In this document: piece by piece, positions 9,280 through 17,707 of the stretch
How positions within the stretch are numbered: position 1 is the stretch's first letter
Layout of the letters: each line of letters starts with the position of its first letter
From: Lachnospiraceae bacterium
Lineage (GTDB): Bacteria; Bacillota; Clostridia; Lachnospirales; Lachnospiraceae
Length of the DNA: 64,000 nt
Assembly: GCA_017539565.1 (NCBI GenBank)
Contig: JAFYCS010000106.1
Span: forward strand, 56,120 to 120,119
Reading direction: 5' to 3'
The notes under the pieces: generated by a model
The model's input: the letters and a program-made list of their open reading frames with translations, nothing else
What the model was told of the DNA's origin: nothing
Databases searched by the model: none
Made by a program: the position numbers and the translations under genes

Positions 9280-9936
9280 ATGAATTATGCCGATATCCCC
9301 ATGGGGGTAAAAGTGCAGATCAGTGTCTCCAACGGCGGCGATACCCAGGCTAAGTTCATCTCCCGTGTGATGAAGACGGGGGACAGGAGTCTTCTGGTCA
9401 TTCCCTTTATGCATAAGGGACTCAGGGTTAACTTTGCCGGCAGCGGAGTTCAGATACACATGGAGGTGCCCGACGGCGAGGGTAACAACTGGACCTTCAA
9501 AAACTGCAAGATAGATACGGTCAAAAAGGACGGATTGATATATCACAGGATCGTATCACCCATGAGCGAGGGTATCGAAAACCGCCGCGGTGAGCACAGG
9601 ACCTATGTCTGGCAGCCCGCGATCTTTACCATAGAAGGCGTGGCCGATCAGGTCTTTTCCACCTTAAAGGACGTAAGTCCCAGCGGCTTTGCTTTCGTGC
9701 TGGATGCAAAAAAACGGCTTTCCATCTTGAACGGAAAGACAGTATCGTGTACCATTAACGAGAAGGACGGTAATGTGGTTCATCTGCGTGGTAAGGTCAT
9801 CCGCAGGGAAAAGATGGATCAATATGTTCTTTATGGCTGCAGATGCGGCGAGAAGAATCAGGAAGTGCTTGATTATATCGAGCGCCTGAATAAAAAGAAT
9901 CCCGAGAGGGAAAACTTTGATAACGGAGGGATATAG
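9280..9936 (+). CDS. PilZ-domain c-di-GMP receptor (YcgR-like)
   Basis: 218 residues. The N-terminal half is a YcgR-like beta domain. The PilZ domain is marked by ENRRGEHRTYVWQP (RxxxR-type arginine motif, ~residues 98-112) and DVSPSGFAF (D/N-x-S-x-x-G motif, ~131-139), the two elements that contact cyclic di-GMP. It should bind c-di-GMP and change the activity of a partner, classically flagellar brake or polysaccharide synthesis. The ATG directly follows the glgB stop, so the two are co-translated; this raises the possibility of c-di-GMP input on glycogen or motility, but that is inference. Confidence 0.88.
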   Translation: MNYADIPMGVKVQISVSNGGDTQAKFISRVMKTGDRSLLVIPFMHKGLRVNFAGSGVQIHMEVPDGEGNNWTFKNCKIDTVKKDGLIYHRIVSPMSEGIENRRGEHRTYVWQPAIFTIEGVADQVFSTLKDVSPSGFAFVLDAKKRLSILNGKTVSCTINEKDGNVVHLRGKVIRREKMDQYVLYGCRCGEKNQEVLDYIERLNKKNPERENFDNGGI

Positions 9937-9939
9937 ACA

Positions 9940-10338
9940 ATGGCAGATGTGTTCAGAGAAAGAAAACGCTGGTTGTTCTTGGGCTTACCCTGGACGTTTA
10001 CCGTCTATCACGTACGTGAGGACATGATCACCATCGACAGGGGGTTCTTCAATAAACAGGAAGACGACTGTTATATGTATAAGGTGACAGACGTGCGCCT
10101 CAATACCAGCCTGATGGAGAGAATATTCAAGCTGGGTACCGTTACCTGCTTTACCGGTGATGTTACCGATTCCAATCTGGTATTTAAGCATATCAAAAAT
10201 GCAAAGGCTATAAAGGATTATATCCTGGAGAAGGCTGACAGTGAGCGTATCAAGCGCCGTACCGTGAATATGCAGGGCATAGGCTACGGAACCAACGGCG
10301 ATATCGACGGAGACGGGATCCCTGATAATCTGGTATGA
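9940..10338 (+). CDS. small bacterial PH-domain protein
   Basis: 132 residues. It has the features of bacterial PH (YdbS/YdbT-like) domains: FTVYHVREDMITIDRGFFNKQEDDCYMYKVTDVRL followed by LGTVTCF and a helical C-cap KNAKAIKDYILEKAD. There is no membrane segment. The C-terminus is odd, [14 protein letters not shown], which resembles the Asp-rich calcium-binding repeat of thrombospondin type 3/dockerin-like proteins, usually extracellular. Function unknown. The stop overlaps the folC ATG by 4 nt (ATGA). Confidence 0.78.
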   Translation: MADVFRERKRWLFLGLPWTFTVYHVREDMITIDRGFFNKQEDDCYMYKVTDVRLNTSLMERIFKLGTVTCFTGDVTDSNLVFKHIKNAKAIKDYILEKADSERIKRRTVNMQGIGYGTNGDIDGDGIPDNLV

Positions 10339-11624
10339 CGGCTTCGGATACTGAAGAATATATCTCAGAGCTTAAAGGCAGGGGCAGCAGACCCGGGCTG
10401 GATGCGGTAAGTGCACTGGCAGAAAAGCTTGGTGATCCGCAAAAGGGACTGCCCGCGGTGCATATCGCAGGTACGAACGGCAAAGGTTCTGTTCTGGCTT
10501 ATCTGTCCCATGTTCTGAAAGCGGCAGGGATAAAAAGCGGATGCTTTTTTTCGCCGGCCATGAAAGATGACCGTGAGAGCATATGCTTTAATCTGCGGCC
10601 TATCAGCAAAAAGGACTGGAACAGCTGCTGGGAGAAGATAAGGACTGCCGAAGAAGAGCTTAAGGCGGAGGGAAAAGACCTTCCCACCTTCTTTGAGGCT
10701 CTGACCGTATTGGCATTTATGTACTTTAAGGACAAGGGCTGTGAGCTCTGCGTTGTGGAATGCGGTATGGGCGGCGCGGGAGATGCGACCAACATACTGA
10801 CGGATACAAAGCTCTGCGTGTTCACGCCCATTGCCTGTGACCATATGCAGTTTTTGGGAAACAGCCTTGAGGCAATAGCACGGCAGAAGAGCGGGATAAT
10901 AAAACCCGGGGCGGCGGTGGTGAGCGCACACCAGGAGCCGGAAGTCATGACTGTGATAGAGAAGGCGGCGGCTGAAGTATCAGGCAGTGTGAGTCTGCCG
11001 GATGAGCCGGAAAAGATACATTTCAGTCTTTCATCCCAGAGTTTTTCCCTTAAGGGACACGGAAGACTTAAGACGGGCTTAAGCGGTGCGTATCAGCCGG
11101 ACAATGCGGCACTTGCGGTAAAAGCGGTGGAAAAGCTGACCGGCAGCGGCATAAAGATAAGTGAAAAGGCGCTTAAGGAGGGGCTGGCCGCTACAGAGTG
11201 GTACGGCAGGTTCTCCGTTCTGGAAAAGAAGCCTTATATCATAGCGGACGGGGCGCACAACGAGGCAGGAGCCCTGGCACTTAAGAACAGCCTCGATACA
11301 TATTTTCCCGATACGGAGCTTGTTCTTGTTATGGGAGTCCTCCGTGATAAGGAATACGAAAAGATAATTAAGATATTGAGCTCAAAGGCCGCACATCTGG
11401 TGACTTTAACGCCCCCGGCTAATCCCAGGGCACTGGACGGACTTGAACTGGCAGAATGCGGATCTGTATTTATAAATAATACCACTGCCGCAGGCAGTGT
11501 GGAGGAGGCGCTGGAAATGGCCCTGCTCCTTTCGGGAGGAGAACTCCCCGTTATTGCCTGCGGATCTTTATCCTGGCTGAGCCGTTTTAAGGATGTGGTA
11601 GAAAGAAGGAAGAAAAATGGTTGA
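10335..11624 (+). CDS. folC: folylpolyglutamate synthase / dihydrofolate synthase
   Basis: Adds glutamate to dihydropteroate or tetrahydrofolate. 429 residues of the Mur ligase fold: P-loop [11 protein letters not shown] (~residues 43-53), central [21 protein letters not shown] and [12 protein letters not shown], and the C-terminal [13 protein letters not shown] block. First gene of a folate cluster; it overlaps the upstream PH-domain gene (ATGA) and the downstream folE by 8 nt. Confidence 0.95.
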   Translation: MTASDTEEYISELKGRGSRPGLDAVSALAEKLGDPQKGLPAVHIAGTNGKGSVLAYLSHVLKAAGIKSGCFFSPAMKDDRESICFNLRPISKKDWNSCWEKIRTAEEELKAEGKDLPTFFEALTVLAFMYFKDKGCELCVVECGMGGAGDATNILTDTKLCVFTPIACDHMQFLGNSLEAIARQKSGIIKPGAAVVSAHQEPEVMTVIEKAAAEVSGSVSLPDEPEKIHFSLSSQSFSLKGHGRLKTGLSGAYQPDNAALAVKAVEKLTGSGIKISEKALKEGLAATEWYGRFSVLEKKPYIIADGAHNEAGALALKNSLDTYFPDTELVLVMGVLRDKEYEKIIKILSSKAAHLVTLTPPANPRALDGLELAECGSVFINNTTAAGSVEEALEMALLLSGGELPVIACGSLSWLSRFKDVVERRKKNG

Positions 11625-12180
11625 TGAGTCAAAGATAGAAAAAGCGATAGAGCTGCTCCTGGAAGGAATGGGGGAAGATGTGAGCCGTGAAGGGCTTAAG
11701 GACACACCCAGGAGAGTGGCCCGCATGTATGCCGAGACCTTAAGCGGTATGGACGAGGATGCAGCAGATCATCTGTGCAGGACATTCACTACCGACAGTT
11801 CGGATATAGTACTGGAAAGGGACATAACTTTCTTTTCTACCTGTGAACATCATCTGATGCCTTTTTTCGGTAAGGTCCATGTGGCTTATATACCAAACGG
11901 AAAGGTGGCAGGGCTTTCAAAGCTCGCAAGGACCGTTGAAGTATTTGCAAGACGTCTGCAGATGCAGGAGCGCATGACGGGACAGATAGCAGATGCCCTG
12001 ATGAAGGAGCTTGACTGCAAGGGCGCCTGCGTTATGGTGGAGGCCGAGCATACCTGCATGACCATGAGAGGTGTTAAGAAGCCCGGAAGCAGCACTGCGA
12101 CCGTGGCTTTAAGGGGAGTATTTGAGACCGATCCCGCACTTGAAGCGCGTTTTTATGCACTGCTTGGTAAAAGCAGATAA
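11617..12180 (+). CDS. folE: GTP cyclohydrolase I
   Basis: First step of folate biosynthesis, GTP to 7,8-dihydroneopterin triphosphate. 187 residues, the usual length for FolE1. The zinc site is visible: [18 protein letters not shown] (Cys and His, ~residue 74) and the second Cys in HTCMTMRGV (~148). [16 protein letters not shown](M)QERMT is the conserved core helix region. It overlaps folC and is followed 12 nt later by folBK. Confidence 0.97.
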   Translation: MVDESKIEKAIELLLEGMGEDVSREGLKDTPRRVARMYAETLSGMDEDAADHLCRTFTTDSSDIVLERDITFFSTCEHHLMPFFGKVHVAYIPNGKVAGLSKLARTVEVFARRLQMQERMTGQIADALMKELDCKGACVMVEAEHTCMTMRGVKKPGSSTATVALRGVFETDPALEARFYALLGKSR

Positions 12181-12192
12181 GCGGCAGATACC

Positions 12193-13029
12193 ATGGATGA
12201 GATATTCATAGAAGGACTGAAGATATACGGATATCACGGGGTTTATCCCGAAGAAGAGGCCGGAGGACAGAATTTCGTTCTGTCCGTCAGGCTTTTTTTA
12301 TCCCTGCAGGAAGCGGGGCTTGGCGATGAGCTGGATAAGAGCATATCCTATGAGGAGGTGTGTCTTTTCCTTAAGGATGAATTCAACAGACAGCGGCATC
12401 AGCTGATAGAGACCGTGGCAGAGAGGCTTTCCGCTGCGCTCTTTAAGAAATATGATGCGCTTAAGGAACTTGAGTTAAGGGTGGCAAAGCCTGAAGCACC
12501 CATTGACGCCGTGTTTGAAAACGTATCCGTATGTATACGCAGAAAGCGCCATATCGTATATCTGGCTTACGGCGCAAATGAAGGCGACTGCTTAAAGCAG
12601 ATCCGGGACGGGCTTAAGATGATAGATGAGGATACGCATTGCGGTCTGACGGAAAAGACGGAGCCCATTGTCACAACACCTTACGGCGGAGTTGAGCAGC
12701 AGGATTTCTATAATGGGGCTGCAAAGATATGGACCCTGTATGAGCCTCATGAACTGCTTAAGTTCCTGCATAAAGTCGAAGCCGCCCAGGGACTTGAGCG
12801 TGATAAGAAACAGCACTGGGGTCCCAGGGCACTGGACCTGGATATAATTTTCTATGATGATATTGTTCTGGACAGCAGGGATCTTACCATACCCCATCCC
12901 GATATGGGAGCAAGGGATTTTGTGCTGAAGCCGCTGGCGCAGCTGGCACCTTTTTACAGACACCCGCTGACAAAAAAGACCGTAGCCGAAATGGCCGCGG
13001 TCCCGATGGAAACCCATATAGTATCCTGA
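12193..13029 (+). CDS. folBK: fused dihydroneopterin aldolase / HPPK
   Basis: 278 residues with two enzymes. Residues 1-115 are FolB: FIEGLKIYGYHGVYPEE, with the Glu and Lys (ELRVAKPEAPIDA) of the aldolase. Residues ~118-278 are FolK: VYLAYGANEGDCLKQI, RDKKQHWGPRALDLDIIFYDD and TIPHPDMGARDFVLKPL, the HPPK signature. It turns dihydroneopterin into hydroxymethyl-dihydropterin diphosphate. The next enzyme, folP, is usually adjacent in such clusters but is absent here. The stop codon sits inside a short hairpin with a T run that also ends the convergent gene. Confidence 0.95.
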   Translation: MDEIFIEGLKIYGYHGVYPEEEAGGQNFVLSVRLFLSLQEAGLGDELDKSISYEEVCLFLKDEFNRQRHQLIETVAERLSAALFKKYDALKELELRVAKPEAPIDAVFENVSVCIRRKRHIVYLAYGANEGDCLKQIRDGLKMIDEDTHCGLTEKTEPIVTTPYGGVEQQDFYNGAAKIWTLYEPHELLKFLHKVEAAQGLERDKKQHWGPRALDLDIIFYDDIVLDSRDLTIPHPDMGARDFVLKPLAQLAPFYRHPLTKKTVAEMAAVPMETHIVS

Positions 13030-13047
13030 TATCATCAGGGTGTTTTT
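13025..13047 (+). terminator. weak intrinsic terminator after folBK
   Basis: CCTGAT-ATC-ATCAGG hairpin (13025-13039) followed by GTG and five T. The folBK stop codon is inside the stem. The element also overlaps the 3' end of the convergent minus gene. Confidence 0.5.
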
Positions 13048-14102
13048 ACTGCATCTGCTGCCGCATCAAAGGTGGTGATGCCGCCGCTTCCATAGGCGGG
13101 TATCTGGTAAATGGGCATGTCTGAATTGAAATCCCTGAAATAGATATATGTTGATGTGGCCTGTATGTCTTTTACTATGCCGTTCTTTATTATCTCTTCA
13201 CCGCTGCCGTCGGTACGTATACGCTTAAAGGCATAGTCGCTGCCTCCGCTCTCGTCAATGGTCTGGTAATAGATGAATTCCCCTGCGAGATTAAAGGTCT
13301 CGATACGTTCCGTACTGAGGGTGCGGGTATCGCTTATGTTGCTTAAGGATGTGCATTTAAGGCTCATATTATCACCCATATCCAGGTAATATACATAGCC
13401 GTCTGCTATGGAAGGCTCATACATGTTGATCTCCATCATGCGGGAAATATCCCCGCTCAGCGGATCGCAGAGGTAAAGATAATGATCCCCCGTCATGCCG
13501 GCATAGCAGATATCCTTGCCGTAACTTAAGCCGGGTTTTATCTGATCAGATACAAGGACTTTGTCCTCTTCGCCGGAAAGGTCCATGCAGCTTAAATTCT
13601 CCTCGGCATTTGTGGAACTCTGAGCATCGAGTTTTGAGTATATAAGCCTGTTACCCAGGAGCAGGAGCCCGTTTGAGGTGATGTTGTTTAAGATTATGTT
13701 GTGCCTGCCGGCCTTGTCGGTGCGGTAGATGCCGCGGCCGTCACGTATATAACCCAGGCCTGACTGACCTGCGCTGGATGCGGAATAGTAATAAAGATAG
13801 CTGCCGCCTGCATTGATGAAGGTGGCATTGGCGGTTATCACCTTACGGATACCGGTCTGGTCGGCGTTCATGGAATAGATGCTGCCGTTGTCATAAGGAT
13901 TGGCAAAGTAGACTATGCCTTCCACTTCACAGAAAGTACCGCCGTTATATAGGTTTCCCGCGCTGTTTCCGGCCAGATCCACCGGATTTGCAGGGATGGC
14001 CTTGATACGCTGACCCAGAAGACTGCCCACGATTATGAGCAGTATTATGAGAATGGGTATGAATATGACCAGTGCGCCTTTCAGCTTTTTTTTCATAGAC
14101 AT
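13035..14102 (-). CDS. DUF5050 beta-propeller membrane protein
   Basis: 355 residues. One N-terminal membrane segment (ALVIFIPILIILLIIVGSLL) and an extracytoplasmic domain of repeated ~45-residue units such as VYFANPYDNGSIYSMNADQTG and IYFRDFNSDMPIYQIPAYGSGG, typical of DUF5050/TolB-like propellers that are abundant in Lachnospiraceae. Role unknown, probably a sensor or scaffold on the cell surface. The second ATG (14096) is better spaced from the AAGAGG ribosome binding site than the first (14102), so the protein may be two residues shorter. Confidence 0.85.
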   Translation of the reverse strand: MSMKKKLKGALVIFIPILIILLIIVGSLLGQRIKAIPANPVDLAGNSAGNLYNGGTFCEVEGIVYFANPYDNGSIYSMNADQTGIRKVITANATFINAGGSYLYYYSASSAGQSGLGYIRDGRGIYRTDKAGRHNIILNNITSNGLLLLGNRLIYSKLDAQSSTNAEENLSCMDLSGEEDKVLVSDQIKPGLSYGKDICYAGMTGDHYLYLCDPLSGDISRMMEINMYEPSIADGYVYYLDMGDNMSLKCTSLSNISDTRTLSTERIETFNLAGEFIYYQTIDESGGSDYAFKRIRTDGSGEEIIKNGIVKDIQATSTYIYFRDFNSDMPIYQIPAYGSGGITTFDAAADAVKTP

Positions 14103-14154
14103 TTACCTCTTACGATGATTATATACCGCGGATAAATTATTGGCAAATGATTGA

Positions 14155-14183
14155 TTGATAAAATCAGTTTTTTTTGGTATAAT
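14155..14183 (+). promoter_or_regulatory. hydrogenase promoter TTGATA-N17-TATAAT
   Basis: TTGATA (14155-14160), 17 nt, then a perfect TATAAT (14178-14183). The leader to the ATG is about 30 nt with AAAGGAG as ribosome binding site. Confidence 0.75.
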
Positions 14184-14221
14184 ATCCAGTAATTGTGAGA
14201 AGTTAAAGGAGAGCATGTGGG

Positions 14222-15703
14222 ATGCTGCACGAGAATCCGTCGCTGGTAGATGTTAAGCAGGAAGTATTGTATCTGGTGGCGAAGGCGGAATTTGAAGGAC
14301 ATCTTGAAGAGGCATTGAATTCTATCCCTTACGAGATAGTACCCGGGCCCCAGCCCGCTTTCAGGTGCTGCGTCTATAAAGAAAGGGAAGTGGTACGGGA
14401 ACGTATCAGTCTGGCCAGGAATATCAATCCTCTTACGGGAGAACCCTGCCATAATACCGTGCAGATACTGCCGGCTGCATGCGAAGGCTGTCCCATCACA
14501 CGTTTTGTGGTGACGGATAACTGCCAGAAATGCATGGCAAAAGCCTGCTTCAATTCCTGTAATTTCGGCGCAGTGACCATTGAGCGTGACAAAGCCCATA
14601 TAGATCCCGCCAAATGCCGTGAGTGCGGAAAGTGCCATCAGGCCTGCCCCTATCATGCAATAGCGGATCTGCAGAGGCCCTGTAAGCGGGCCTGCCCCGT
14701 TGATGCCATAGGCATGGACGAGAACATGCGGGTACGTATAAATGATGAAAAATGCATAAGATGCGGGCATTGTATCGCCGCCTGTCCTTTCGGGGCGGTA
14801 TCGGATGCTTCACGAATGATAGAGGTGATAGCGGCACTTAAGTCAGGCAGGGAAGTATATGCCTGCGTGGCTCCTTCGGGAGAGGGACAGTTCGGACCGG
14901 GAATATCCATGGATTCCTTAAGGGATGCGATCAGGAAACTGGGCTTTGTGGATATGGTCGAGGTGGCCCTTGGAGCTGACTATGTGGCTTATGAGGAAGC
15001 AAAAGAGTGGGAAGAGGCACTTGCCGAAGGTAAAAAGAAGACGACCTCCTGCTGCCCTTCTTTCGTACATATGATAAACAGGCATTTCCCCCAGCTGGCA
15101 GAATGCATATCGACAACGGTTTCGCCCATGGCTGCCACAGCCAGGCTGATAAGAGCAAAGCATCCGGGGGCATTGTGCATATTTATAGGCCCCTGCATAG
15201 CCAAGAAGAGCGAAGCCGGACAGTATCAGCACATAGAAGGAGACAATGCGGATCTGGTGCTGACTTTTGAAGAACTGCTGGCACTTTTCAGGGCAAAGGA
15301 GATAGTTCCCGAACCCATGCCGCTGACGAACCAGCAGGGCAGTATCTACGGAAAGAATTTTGCGAAGAACGGCGGAGTAATGAATGCCGTGGAGCAGGCC
15401 CACAAGGAATCCGGAGCAACGGAGGAACTTAAGGTATGTGCCTGCAACGGGGCTGAAGAATGCAAGAAAGCCCTGACCCTTCTTAAGGTGGGCAGGCTTC
15501 CGGAGGATTTCATCGAAGGCATGATATGTACCGGAGGCTGTGTGAACGGACCGGGAAGCCTTAAGGCATCCTCAAAAAGTGCAGCCGACAGGAATAAGCT
15601 GCTGGCAGCATTGGACGGACGGAGTATTACCCAGAGTCTTGAAGAGAACAAGGGACTTGAATTTGAGATGCACAGGGACAGAAAGAACGCCGCACAGAAC
15701 TGA
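14222..15703 (+). CDS. monomeric [FeFe] hydrogenase, group B type
   Basis: Produces or oxidises H2 in the cytoplasm, usually with ferredoxin. 493 residues. The N-terminal part has several Cys-rich ferredoxin clusters (CEGCP, CQKCMAKACFNSC, CRECGKCHQACP, CKRACP, CIRCGHCIAACP). The H-cluster domain has L1 TSCCPSFV (~275), L2 GPCIAKKSE (~323) and L3 CTGGCVNGPG (~436). The L1 and L3 variants fit group B enzymes rather than classic group A (TSCCPGW, CPGGC). Maturases HydEFG are not in the window. No partner subunits lie nearby; a CheC-like protein and an Mrp Fe-S carrier follow, the latter plausibly linked to Fe-S demand. Confidence 0.92.
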   Translation: MLHENPSLVDVKQEVLYLVAKAEFEGHLEEALNSIPYEIVPGPQPAFRCCVYKEREVVRERISLARNINPLTGEPCHNTVQILPAACEGCPITRFVVTDNCQKCMAKACFNSCNFGAVTIERDKAHIDPAKCRECGKCHQACPYHAIADLQRPCKRACPVDAIGMDENMRVRINDEKCIRCGHCIAACPFGAVSDASRMIEVIAALKSGREVYACVAPSGEGQFGPGISMDSLRDAIRKLGFVDMVEVALGADYVAYEEAKEWEEALAEGKKKTTSCCPSFVHMINRHFPQLAECISTTVSPMAATARLIRAKHPGALCIFIGPCIAKKSEAGQYQHIEGDNADLVLTFEELLALFRAKEIVPEPMPLTNQQGSIYGKNFAKNGGVMNAVEQAHKESGATEELKVCACNGAEECKKALTLLKVGRLPEDFIEGMICTGGCVNGPGSLKASSKSAADRNKLLAALDGRSITQSLEENKGLEFEMHRDRKNAAQN

Positions 15704-15749
15704 TAAGGCGGGCTTAGAGCATAAATAAACGACAGGAGGGCAAAAGCCG

Positions 15750-16412
15750 ATGGACAGCGCTGCGATCGAGGCTGCAAAGAATAAGGCACAGCAGTCGGGC
15801 TTTAACGATATGGAGATATCGGCCATAGGTGAGGTGGCTAACATCACCCTTGGTAACGCCATGACGGCACTAAGCATGCTTTTGCATAATGATATAGATA
15901 TTTCCACACCCTATGTTGAGATCAAACAGAAGGGTGAGATAGTAAGCGAGTTGTCGGTCAAGTCTGTGGTGACCAGGGTCGATTATGTTAAGGGGCTCGA
16001 CGGTTACAGTGTACTCTTTCTTAAGGAAGAAGATGTCAGGGTCATGACGGACCTGATGATGGGCAGTGACGGACACGGCATGTTCTATGAGCAGGAGGTT
16101 TCCGAGCTTCATTTAAGCGCCGTATCGGAGTCCATGAACCAGATGATGGGGTCTGCAGCAACTGCTATGGGCATGATGCTTAATAAGCTGGTGGATATAT
16201 CTACTCCGGCTACAAGCCAGGAGGATCCCGGACAGTATCTGAACGACGCGTTCCCCCGGGAGGAGCGTTTTGTACAGATAAGTTTTGATGTCATGATAGG
16301 CGAGCTCATCACCACCCAGATGATGCAGCTGTATCCTTTCAGGCTGGCTAAGGCCATAGCGGATCTGTTCATAGTAAAAAGAAATCAGAATGAAGGAGCA
16401 TTGCCTTTTTAG
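15750..16412 (+). CDS. CheC-type CheY-P phosphatase domain protein
   Basis: 220 residues with two copies of the CheC/FliY phosphatase signature (S/D-x3-E-x2-N): ISAIGEVANITLGNA (~residues 22-36) and LSAVSESMNQMMGSA (~122-136). Both Glu-Asn pairs are intact, so both active centres could dephosphorylate CheY-P. The length and opening resemble the N-terminal part of FliY, but the C-terminal SpoA/FliN domain that binds the flagellar switch is missing. It stands apart from any flagellar or chemotaxis operon. Good ribosome binding site (ACAGGAGGGC). Confidence 0.85.
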   Translation: MDSAAIEAAKNKAQQSGFNDMEISAIGEVANITLGNAMTALSMLLHNDIDISTPYVEIKQKGEIVSELSVKSVVTRVDYVKGLDGYSVLFLKEEDVRVMTDLMMGSDGHGMFYEQEVSELHLSAVSESMNQMMGSAATAMGMMLNKLVDISTPATSQEDPGQYLNDAFPREERFVQISFDVMIGELITTQMMQLYPFRLAKAIADLFIVKRNQNEGALPF

Positions 16413-16424
16413 GCAGACGGAAAG

Positions 16425-17273
16425 ATGAGCGAAGAATGTTCTAATAATTGCAGCAGCTGCGGAGAGAACGGCTGCGCATCACGCAGGGATCCTTTTGCAA
16501 AGGATGCACCCAATGCAGGATCAGACGTTAAACATATGATAGCCGTTATAAGCGGCAAGGGCGGAGTGGGCAAGTCCATGGTGACAGCCCTTCTGGCAAA
16601 CAGCTTTAATAAGGCAGGAAAGAAAACAGCCATACTGGATGCCGATATCACGGGGCCTTCTATAGCCAGGATGTACGGCATACATGAACCGGCAGGCAGT
16701 GACGGGGACAATGTGCTTCCGGCTGTCAGCGCCGGCGGCGTAAAGATAATGAGCATCAACATGCTTCTTGAGCATGAAGACGATCCCGTCATATGGCGCG
16801 GGCCCGTCATTTCATCGACGGTAAGACAGTTCTGGACAGAGGTGGCCTGGGGCGATGTGGATATAATGCTCCTCGATATGCCTCCCGGGACAGGTGATGT
16901 TCCGCTTACCGTTTTCCAGTCACTTCCCATAGAAGGTATACTTGTGGTGACATCTCCCCAGGAGCTGGTGAGCATGGTGGTAGGCAAGGCCGTACACATG
17001 GCTCAGGCTATGAATGTGCCTATACTTGGCATAGTGGAGAATATGTCATATTTTGAATGCCCCGACTGCGGCAAGCGCCATGAGATATTCGGTACAAGCC
17101 ATCTGGATGAGGCAGCGGCTTCCTATGATATTGACCTGACTGAGAAGATACCCATGATCCCGGCCAATGCCGCACTTTGCGACGCAGGAAAGGCCGATGA
17201 ACTGGGAGAAAACTTACTTGGTGGATTAAGCCTTGAGCTTTTCAATAAACTAAAAGGAGATAATGAACAATGA
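16425..17273 (+). CDS. Mrp/NBP35-family Fe-S cluster carrier ATPase
   Basis: 282 residues. Cys-rich N-terminus (CSNNCSSCGENGC), then the deviant P-loop SGKGGVGKSMV (~residues 41-51), the Mrp signature DADITGPSI and DMPPGTGDVPL, and the C-terminal CPDCG cluster-binding CxxC (~211-215). It carries [4Fe-4S] clusters to target apoproteins. It follows the CheC-like gene by 12 nt and overlaps the next gene by 4 nt, so it is in the hydrogenase-linked run. Confidence 0.95.
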   Translation: MSEECSNNCSSCGENGCASRRDPFAKDAPNAGSDVKHMIAVISGKGGVGKSMVTALLANSFNKAGKKTAILDADITGPSIARMYGIHEPAGSDGDNVLPAVSAGGVKIMSINMLLEHEDDPVIWRGPVISSTVRQFWTEVAWGDVDIMLLDMPPGTGDVPLTVFQSLPIEGILVVTSPQELVSMVVGKAVHMAQAMNVPILGIVENMSYFECPDCGKRHEIFGTSHLDEAAASYDIDLTEKIPMIPANAALCDAGKADELGENLLGGLSLELFNKLKGDNEQ

Positions 17274-17704
17274 AAGATGTAAAAGTAACTATAGCGCCTA
17301 CAAATATCAAGTCGCTTAAGTTTGAGAACAACTACAACGCAAAGCCCGGCGAGCAGGTAAAGCTGGGTGTGCAGATGAAGGTGGCTGTACATTTGAATCC
17401 CGCAGCTCCCACAACCGCACTGGCACATGTACATTTTGCGGTAGCTGATGAGGAGAAGAAACATGTGAGCATGGAGCTGGAGACCCTGACTCCCATTACC
17501 GTAAGCACCTTCATCGATAACCTTGATGAAGTGGTAAAGAGCAAGTACATGAACGATATAATGCTGGCAGTAAACGAGAAGATCCGTATGACAACTTCCA
17601 TGCTTGGTCTTGGCATACAGGTACCCGCCATCACCCTTCCTTACAGAGAGGGCAATGAGGAGCAGGGCGGATCATTAGACAGCGAGATATTCACGAAATT
17701 ATAA
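17270..17704 (+). CDS. small conserved protein, SecB-like fold suspected
   Basis: 144 residues, soluble. The middle (VQMKVAVHLNPAAPTTALAHVHFAV) is alternating beta, followed by helices and ITLPYREG near the end. The pattern of four beta strands and two helices is reminiscent of SecB-like chaperones of Firmicutes, but I see no diagnostic motif. It is translationally coupled to the Mrp gene (ATGA overlap), so a role with Fe-S client proteins is possible; that is inference. Confidence 0.6.
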   Translation: MKDVKVTIAPTNIKSLKFENNYNAKPGEQVKLGVQMKVAVHLNPAAPTTALAHVHFAVADEEKKHVSMELETLTPITVSTFIDNLDEVVKSKYMNDIMLAVNEKIRMTTSMLGLGIQVPAITLPYREGNEEQGGSLDSEIFTKL

Positions 17705-17707
17705 GTC

